NCBI GenBank assembly: GCA_037179385.1
Contig: CM074193.1
Span: forward strand, 44,173,082-44,237,081
Length of the DNA: 64,000 nucleotides
DNA from: Holothuria scabra
Taxonomy: Eukaryota; Echinodermata; Holothuroidea; Aspidochirotida; Holothuriidae
Reading direction: 5' to 3'
The notes beneath the pieces were generated by a model. The model saw nothing but the letters and a program-made list of their open reading frames with translations. It did no database searches and was not told the origin of the DNA. This document shows positions 36,623 through 64,000 of the stretch, in pieces. The position numbers and the translations under genes were made by a program. Numbering within the stretch: position 1 is the first letter of the stretch; each line of letters starts with the position of its first letter.

Positions 36623-37456
36623 TATGTCCCAGTACTTTAAGATAGTGAATACTGTGTCTTGTGTTTGTGGCATTCTCAATAGTTCGTACGTTTTTAGCTT
36701 GGAGCCATACATGATTCCAGAAGTGGTACATATATTATGCCTGGCATAAAAAGTGTTCTATGGCTTTTACCCAATAAGCTGCAGGTTTGGAATAATTTGT
36801 TTTCCATATAAATTCTACAATGAAAAAGAACCAATATGCTGACACTTCAAAGTTCTATCTAGTATTGCTTTCATATGAAAATGATTTGATAAGTATATCA
36901 TGAACTTAGTCCAATTTTATAAAAAAGATCAAACTATACAACTGTTATTTCCATCAGTCAGTACTTAAAGCAATTGTCAATCAGGAATTTATCTCGTATT
37001 AGGGAAAACAAATTTTATATACTGTACTTGCTCATAAACTTTGAATAAAAATTGGAGTGTTTCATTCAAAGATTGCTGGACATCCCTGTTGTATTTGGTA
37101 GTACTTTTCTCTAACAAAGCAAATGATAACAGTTTGTGCAAATCATTATCCCCAGGTATGTTTTATGGCATAATAGGTCCATTTGCATAATCTGAAATCT
37201 ATGACAGTAATGTTGTTTATAGTTATTTAAGAGTTGGTTATGAAACCATCAAGTTCATACTTGCTTGCCATGTGTAACACTCACTGCTCTTGCTATCAGT
37301 AGCATCTCAGACTGCAAACCATTCACCTGGTTGAACAAATTTGATTTTAAGTAGTGTTGCCATGTACTAGAGCTACTATGGTGCATATTTATGAAAATTG
37401 TTTACAATGTAGAAGTTAAGGTACAGTAGGTCACAGGTCATTGTGGCATTGTGACT
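36623..37456. other. Intergenic stretch
   Basis: AT-rich sequence with an AATAAA near 37043. No gene or repeat was recognised. Confidence 0.35.
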
Positions 37457-37459
37457 TAA

Positions 37460-38612
37460 AGGCCCGGTCCCACAAGCGTTAGAATGAGTTGCGGATGAAT
37501 TGTGTATTGACACTATTCCAAATTTGGGCATTCGTTGTCATCCGCAAGAGGATTGACCAAAGTATGACTAATTTCCGCAATAGTGTACGAACAAGAACAG
37601 TACGAAGTACGATATATTGGGAATATACACCGGATAAATTTCGGAAGTATGGGAAAGTCACGAATATATACCGGATATATTGTAAATGAGTTACGCACGA
37701 ATACAGAAAGTTGCGGTTGTATTGCACGTGCGGAGCATCTCTATTGCGTCTACAAAACGGATATAAAAACCATCAAACATGCATGGCTGGTGGCATTCTC
37801 ATGAAGTTGTGAAAGGCACGGGGGTCTTCATTTCGCAGCTCTACCATCAACTGGTGGTATACCTTCAGGTCCACTTTTCTGCCAATCCATGGTAAAACCC
37901 AGACAGCTCTTTGTTGTCTTCTTGCCTTCTTCTCCTCCTCAGGATCAATTGTTGGACTTGAACAATTTGATTGTTGTGTTGTTGGATGGCAGCAACAATT
38001 AAGTGGCGTCTTTGGATATTCATACTTGATCATCACAAGGGGCAGCTTCAGAACACAGGTTCTTTTCCTTCTTGATGGAGAGAGCCTTTCCACAGCTTCA
38101 CTCAGACTTGACTGACTCAAACTGACTCAGACTGTCCAATTTTGGATGTACTTGAGGTGTTCATAATTCATTCGATAATTGTTCCCAAGTCGGATGCAAC
38201 ACAAATGCATAGTTCATGACAAATCCGCAATGGACTTTTTATGGTTGCTCTACATACGGTGACCAGATGCAATATATTCTCTCCCTGTCCGCAATTGCCC
38301 ATGAATTGCGGAGAAGGTGCGGACAAGAGCGGATAACAGCGAATGTATTGCATACCGATTGCGTATGTAATGCGTATGGTTTGCGTATGAATTGTGAATG
38401 AATTGCGAATGACATCCGCAATTGAAATTTTGAGCAGTTAAAAAATCCCGGGAGCGGAAAAAAGCAGTATTGTGAATAAGTGCGGACATGTGAGAATGTT
38501 TACCGTCAAATACCAGCATGTATTACGAACATTGAGGATGTTAAACGAATATCAATGATTTTTGTGCGCAATTCATCTGTAACTCATTCTAAACACCTGT
38601 GGGACCAGGCCT
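37460..38612. mobile_element. PIF/Harbinger-like element, decayed
   Basis: The ends are AGGCCCGGTCCCACAAGCG and, inverted, AGGCCTGGTCCCACAGGTG. Similarity continues inward for about 45 bp through AGAATGAGTTGC and GGATGAATTG. TAA flanks both sides (37457-37459 and 38613-38615), the TWA duplication typical of PIF/Harbinger. The interior near both ends is built from TTGCGTATG/TTGCGGATGAATTG words in both orientations. Between them lies a transposase fragment on the - strand (37773-38120). At 1.15 kb it is too short to be autonomous. Confidence 0.75.
37773..38120 (-). pseudogene. Harbinger/HARBI1-like transposase N-terminal fragment
   Basis: A 115-codon frame contains RRQQRAVWVLPWIGRK, YHQLMVELRNEDPRAFHNFM and RMPPAM. 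The pattern RxVWVxPWxxxR...LxxELxxED...F.NFxRM is typical of the region before the DDE domain in PIF/Harbinger transposases and HARBI1/ALP1-like proteins. The frame ends right after this region and the DDE catalytic domain (about 200 more residues in the family) is missing. It lies inside the inverted ends of the element at 37460-38612 and is a relic. Confidence 0.7.
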
Positions 38613-39689
38613 TAAGAGCTACACAGTAAACAGCAGACCTAAATGGGCTTCCAGCAATTACAATTAAAACTTCTAATTTTTCAAACTTTGGTTATACTCA
38701 AGGAACTAATTTTGCATGTGGGCTGGCAGCATTTAACTTGCATCTGTAAATTGCAGGACACAGTACTACAAAATACTCAGGGGAACATGGTTGCTCCTGC
38801 AAGAGTCTTGGCCACACTGAGTGCTGATCAGGTCAATCATCATTTCAATACAATAGGAAAGAACCACCAAAAAAAGAAAAAATTATGTAGAAGAATGAAG
38901 GGCAAGTCAGTTTAGATGTCTTTGTTGAACCATTTTTTTACTTCGTTCATTTTCAACGTTCTGCTAATCAATCAAAACTACCTGTGGGTGATTCTTCCTC
39001 CAGAGTCAACGTGATGTGCTCACTTAATTGACCACAAAAAGGCATTGCAACAAATGCTTGCTTAGCTATATAATATGTCATGGTATTTTCACAGAAGGCC
39101 TTTTAGCAAGAGACCAACATCTTTGCTATGGTGAAAACAAACTGCAGATGGCCAAAGGTGCAAGGCGTGGCTTCTGAAGAAGGAAGTGAAGGAAAAAGAA
39201 AAGCTGAAATTTAAATTGGTTCAAGTCATGTCCAGGCTACACAAGTGAAGCAGACTACATTTAATAGCTGGACACCAAATTTTCACATTGTCATGCTTGC
39301 AAAGGTACTGGCTTGAAGGGGTCTTTGCCCTTACCATTCAAAGACTGCAACAATTTCTCTACAAATTACTTCAAAATAACAATTTTAGTTGACAACAGTG
39401 TTTAAATCTGAGGGAATTGTATAGACTTTAATAACAATGCTTTGGGCTATGACCAGTGGGGCACCATTGAAACATATACAGTAATTGAAACATTTATTTC
39501 CAGTCATTCTATTGAAACTCTAATTAAGCTTTGCCAGTCACAGAAATGAAACTTAAACTCAAAGGATATACAGGCAATACCTTTGTTTGCAGTTTACTTG
39601 GAAAAAAGGGGAAGGGATTGTCATTAAAAGGACTTGGTCACAAGGGATTTTTCATTAGAAACAAAGGGACTTGTTAATGATATAGTGGC

Positions 39690-39895
39690 ACCTGATAAAA
39701 TTAAGTATTTCAAGGACAAATCTATGATCAAAGGTTTATTAGACCCAATGTTTACAGGACTGAAAGTTCATTAGATCAAGGCTCACTATCTAAATCAAAA
39801 CCACTAGTCCAAATTTTTACTAGATTAGATGTTCGTTAGATTAAGTGCTCACTGAATGAAAGATTCACTGGTTTGAAGTTTCACTAGACTAACTG
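39690..39895. repeat. Degenerate minisatellite
   Basis: Words such as GTTCATTAGATCAAG, GTTCGTTAGATTAAG, GCTCACTAT, GCTCACTGA and TTCACTAGACTA recur at roughly 25-30 bp spacing. A related fragment is near 32040-32075 in inverse orientation. The copies are poorly preserved. Confidence 0.4.
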
Positions 39896-39899
39896 TTTT

Positions 39900-40035
39900 C
39901 AGAGTTCCTACAGGTCCTAGAAATCCTGGAGAAAGGGAAAATTGAAGTTTGAATTTGCAGGCCTGCAAAGCCAGGGAAAATGTAAAAATGTCCAAAAAGA
40001 TCCAGTAAAAGTCTGGGAATTTCAGGAAATGGACT
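39900..40035. mobile_element. hAT-like MITE, left part
   Basis: It begins CAGAGTTCCTACAGGTCCTA and continues with AATCCTGGAGAAAGGG, CCAGGGAAAATG and AGTCTGGGAATTTC, like the left half of the CAGGGTTCC family at 26002. No right end was recognised. Confidence 0.4.
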
Positions 40036-40498
40036 CCTTATTTCAATTCTCTTATACTGATACACTGATATAAAACACACAAGTTCAGAAATGGGTTGAT
40101 CTTATTTATTTTGCAGAGCAAACATTTCATAAAAATGCATTACTTAATACTTTCTGACAGGCAAATGGTACACAATTTACTGTATCTATTGGAAGAAAAG
40201 GGTACCTTACCTGGAAGAAAAGGTACCTCAACTGTGCAGCAGACAAGAAAAATTGTGGGAACATTGTGATACCCAAATTTCAACATCATCCTTGTGCTTT
40301 TAGCTGTAGAGATGATATAAATTCCATGATCCATTAAGATGACCCATAATTTCTAGTTCACATAATGAGTAAATGTTCTTAAATCCAACAATAGACTCCT
40401 TCATGCTAACCAACCAATGACTGCTGGCTGAAAGAGAGGCCTATGAACTGTATAGATTCTACTTCCTCTACACTCTGCATGTAATCACAAGGGTTTGC

Positions 40499-40686
40499 CA
40501 GAGCTGCCAAGTCTTCCTGATTCTGCAGAAGACTTCCTGAAAATTTCACCTCCAAACAAGCAAAAATATACAATCTTCCTGATTGAGAATAGAATTTTCC
40601 CCATTGAAACACACACAAATCCCTTAAATCTTCCTGATGTATGAGGCAAATCTTCCTGATTTCAAGACCTCAATGTTGGCAGCTCT
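40499..40686. mobile_element. hAT-type MITE with exact 8 bp duplication
   Basis: It starts CAGAGCTGCCAAGTCTTCCT and ends with the inverted partner TTGGCAGCTCT. GGGTTTGC flanks both sides (40491-40498 and 40687-40694). The word CTTCCTGAT occurs several times inside. There is no coding capacity. Confidence 0.85.
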
Positions 40687-40694
40687 GGGTTTGC

Positions 40695-41997
40695 AAGTGC
40701 AAAACCAAAAATGCATGTATATGTTACTGAGCATGCTCTATGCCAACCAGTACTAACCAATGACATAACTGAGAATACATTTATAGACAATTTCACACTT
40801 GATATTGTGAAAACAAACAGTGCCCTGAATTACTTAAAAGTGGCAGTTTCATAGTGTCCAATAATTAGCACCAACCTGCAGAAAAAAAAATGTATTATGT
40901 CACTCATGGTTTTACTCATAAGGTAAGGTAAATAAAAAGAGGAATTTTAATGTACAATTATGCTTCAAAAGGAGACTTCCTAAAAAGAATCCTGGTGAAT
41001 TTTTATTCAGTTCTTTGCACAATTTTCTGGTTATTATTTTAAAGACTCTCCAGTGGTCTAGTCTATATATGAAAATATGATGTTATGAAATAAGAAATTC
41101 AAAAATATATTGGCAAAGAGAAAAAAGAACAGTACTTATTATTAATGAAAAGATGAAAGTTCAGTACAGTCAGAAGTAGGTAAACTTTAATTCCTATAGT
41201 TTATGGGAAACAAATAATGGTTTTACAACATAAATTACAACCCAGCAAGTCCCATACTTTTAATCAGTATTTGTCATGCTCTGCCTGAGTTCTTGTTATT
41301 CTGAAAAAGCATAGTACATTAGTTCATGTAGTTAGTATTATGAACCAGTACTCTCTCACATTTCTTACACTCCCTGTACAGCATGTGTTGTAAAATGGGC
41401 AGAATAACAAATATTACCATTTCAAATACAGATGTTGATTTCAAAATAGTTGCTAATAGGCAATTGCAAAGTTCTAACATAACAGTTAATAAACAAATTC
41501 TTTCACACATCCGCTGTGTACTCTGACAACCAAATGTGTGAATTGAATATGGATGGAAGACTTATAGCATGTTCCTACGTACAGGCAGAAATTTTAAGCA
41601 CAGCAGTTGCTTTGGGGCAAAAGAAACCTGCACTAGTGACTGGAATTTTCATTGACATTATGGTAGGAAAATTCAAGTGATGCATTTTTGATCTCCATTC
41701 CACAATGTGCAGTGAAGTGCTGAGTTTACGTAGGGGTTTCCTTCACTGGATATGGCATATGTCACACCGCCACAACTACCAAAGACTGTCGTAAGCAATT
41801 ACAAAAATCATAGACACCTATTTTATTGGCATGAGCCCAGGCTTAAAACGCTCCGCCTGCACCTGATTATGAATGAACATGTTTAATCAGGCCGATAGCT
41901 TACCGATAAACAGAATCTGAAGAAATCCTTGTCAAGGAAATGTTCACGACTCCAAGACCACAGCTGACATGGTGGGTGGTTCCCATGTGACACAGAT
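40695..41997. other. Intergenic stretch downstream of both genes
   Basis: No gene was recognised. TTTATT (AATAAA on the - strand) near 41821 could serve as a poly(A) signal for the SDR gene, whose stop codon is at 42605, but this is only a candidate. Confidence 0.35.
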
Positions 41998-42001
41998 TTA
42001 A

Positions 42002-42389
42002 GGCAAGGCCACACTACAGCGATAGCGGATCAGATTTTGCTCCGATTTTTGTGACTTTTAATTAATATCTCCTCCATCTTTGGTCGGATAGAAACAAAAA
42101 TTTTCCAACCTGTGTAGATATATGAATTGTATCACAGGACTATGAAATTATTATTCCGTGACGTCATATCCGCAGACAACATAGGCCAATAAAAGCTATT
42201 TGTCAATGTGATGTCAAGAAATAAGGTGTTTATATGTCATTTCAGTGGTCCTCTCATATCGATCATATATTTACACAAGATGGCAAGTTTTTGGTTCTTT
42301 GCTACAATGGGTGGAGGAGATTTTAACTAAAACTCCCCAAAACTGGACAGTATAATTCGATCCGATATCGCTGTAGTGTGACCTGGGCT
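42002..42389. mobile_element. TTAA-flanked MITE with GCGATAKCGGATC ends
   Basis: The left end AGGCCACACTACAGCGATAG runs on to CGGATC. The right end, inverted, reads AGGTCACACTACAGCGATAT and CGGATC. TTAA lies at 41998-42001 and 42390-42393. A TWA duplication is also compatible, so Harbinger, piggyBac or Kolobok are all possible. It lies about 215 bp from the SDR stop codon, possibly within its 3' UTR. Confidence 0.7.
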
Positions 42390-42604
42390 TTAAGATGTAA
42401 ACTAGCTGGTCTGCACACTGAGAAACTTATGCCATTTCATTGGAAGGGCTTGACATAATCTGAAATGGTGAAAAATGTCAGGCTGAGAAAATAATGCTCT
42501 TTATACCAAGCATGCAAAATTTAACTGAAATCCAAGTTTTTAATCATAGTTTTGGAAACAAACAGGAACTGAAGCATGCAAAGGTAACTTGGTTTTCAAG
42601 TTGT

Positions 42605-62833
<20,229 letters not shown>

Positions 62834-63148
62834 GTTTTCTGGTCACTGGTGTTGTTGTATGCGGTAGAAGACGTGTAAACAAAGAGTCCTTTGTGTGAGA
62901 GTGCAAAGTTCGTGTGGCATGTGATTGAGGGAGAGCAACCGTTTGATTGCTTAATTCATTAAAATGTTAAAATTGGATCAATCCTCCAATACAGACAAAA
63001 TTGGTTTTTCGATCATCCAGAAATTGACGTACATTTTCCACTTGCAAATAAAGCAAACCCGTGAGCATGCGCATAATTAGGCAAGTCTAAAAGCTGAGAA
63101 TGCAATTCCACGCACAGGAGTGTTCTAAAAGCTCCATGGTTCATTTAA
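62834..63148 (-). promoter_or_regulatory. SDR 5' flank, promoter presumed
   Basis: This stretch directly precedes the SDR start codon and should hold the 5' UTR and core promoter. It has scattered CpGs but no clear TATA box or initiator that I can place. A MITE begins at 63149, which limits the unique upstream sequence to about 315 bp. Confidence 0.35.
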
Positions 63149-63913
63149 AGGGGAAGTTTAAGCAAAAATTTAATTGTCATATGTTTAAAGGTAAAGAGCA
63201 GTCCCCCCAACTTTATTTTGAAGAAAAAGCTAAATAACGCAATTTTCATCTTATTTCCCTTCAAAGTATCTTTCATTACATTATATGACTTTAATATTGC
63301 TATTTCAAGGTAAACCAAACAGTTATTTCTGGTAAATTTCGCATTTGAAGAGAAAAAAACATTGTCACATGACTCCCAACAGCCAATCATGAAACTGGAC
63401 AGTCTACTACACTTTTTTAATTTGGGATGACTGCTCCTGCCCTTTGAGGGAAACCAAATACAAACAGTATGGTGAAAGTTCCATTCAGATCAGAAATGTA
63501 TTTCTCGAGATATCAGTTAATGAATTGAGTAGATTTGTGTTCCAAAGTGAGTTTGAGGGCAACAAAGATTGTATCACTTCCTCACATTGACAAGAAATGC
63601 TTTTTTCCCTTTGTTTTATCAGACTGTTGTGTTGACCTTGAAGTTTATAGGAACAGGACCTCCCCGTGCAGGATGCAAAGTATCTGAAATTCCCATGCTC
63701 TCATGCAATCACATTTTGATAAAATGGCATTGTTGAGGAGCAAACAGGCTCTAAAGTTTATAGAAAAACAAAAGACTGTACACTAATGTGGGGATATGAT
63801 GTGTTTGCTTCAAGTTCACTTTTTGTTGAAAAAACTTTACATGCTCATATCTTGAGAACCACACATCACATTTGAATGCAAATTTCACCAAAAAGCTTAG
63901 AATAAGTACCCCT
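63149..63913 (-). mobile_element. TTAA-type MITE, family B, with an insertion
   Basis: An inverted copy of 44772-45279. Shared blocks on this strand include GAAAGTTCCATTCAGATCAG, TTTATCAGACTGTTGTGTTG, AACTTTACATGCTCATATCT and TTGAGAACCACACATCACAT. The left TTAA is at 63145-63148; the right flank reads CTAA. A family A MITE (63189-63443) interrupts it near the left end. Confidence 0.7.
63189..63443. mobile_element. TTAA-flanked MITE, family A, nested
   Basis: It follows TTAA (63185-63188), starts AGGTAAAGAGCAGTCCCCCC and ends CTGCTCCTGCCCT before TTGA. It matches 10657-10936 through most of its length (AATTTTCATCTTATTTCCCT, TATTTCTGGTAAATTTCGCA, AAACTGGACAGTCTACTACA). It sits inside the family B element at 63149-63913 and is therefore younger. 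Confidence 0.75.
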
Positions 63914-64000
63914 CTAACATACCAAGTCCTCTCGTGACCTTAATCCCTTCTTTTATAGCACTAAATATGGGGGGAGTTAACACATTCCCTTGCTTTCACC

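Noticed and set aside
38643..38915. Open frame with a phrase like LSADQVNHHFNTIGK, reminiscent of LINE proteins
   Set aside because: The resemblance is too short and no reverse transcriptase or endonuclease motif lies nearby.

Overview
The window is animal nuclear DNA: coding sequence is split into short exons by kilobase introns with GT-AG borders, most of the rest is non-coding, and short dispersed repeats are dense. The transposon families (hAT, piggyBac, PIF/Harbinger and TTAA-type MITEs, a U2-headed SINE, tRNA-headed SINEs) and frequent TAGGCCTA-like words suggest a marine invertebrate deuterostome, most likely an echinoderm or relative. The lineage is an inference with modest confidence; no species is named.

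Two protein-coding genes can be rebuilt completely from splice signals and family motifs. On the + strand, 21110-35786 encodes a 151-residue microsomal glutathione S-transferase 3 (MGST3, MAPEG family) in six coding exons. On the - strand, 62833 down to 42605 encodes a 260-residue classical short-chain dehydrogenase/reductase (SDR, FabG-like) in eight coding exons. The phases of all twelve introns agree, both ATGs have in-frame stops just upstream, and both lengths fit their families. The genes lie tail to tail with about 6.8 kb between their stop codons. Both are redox or detoxification enzymes, but nothing in the sequence shows a functional link.

Layout: 1-21 kb has no convincing gene. It holds a 2.0 kb TA-flanked element (5463-7480) that contains a U2-headed SINE and an hAT MITE, a 2.7 kb element with GGTTGTCC subterminal repeats (11767-14440), a tRNA-headed SINE near 9.4-9.7 kb and several MITEs. 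21-36 kb is MGST3, with MITEs and a tRNA-Glu-like SINE in its introns. 36-42.6 kb is intergenic, with a decayed PIF/Harbinger element that keeps a transposase fragment and several hAT or TTAA MITEs. 42.6-62.8 kb is the SDR gene; its introns carry two piggyBac-like MITEs, a palindromic MITE, a tandem repeat with DR1-like nuclear-receptor half-sites and a 344 bp near-perfect duplication. 62.8-64 kb is the SDR upstream flank, with one MITE nested in another.

No CRISPR array, operon or obviously new multi-gene system is present. The more unusual observations are the U2-derived SINE, a MITE whose pre-insertion site is preserved in a second copy of its host repeat, a MITE ending next to an SDR splice donor, a NAGNAG acceptor in the SDR gene, and a regional excess of the word TACTGTA/TACAGTA.
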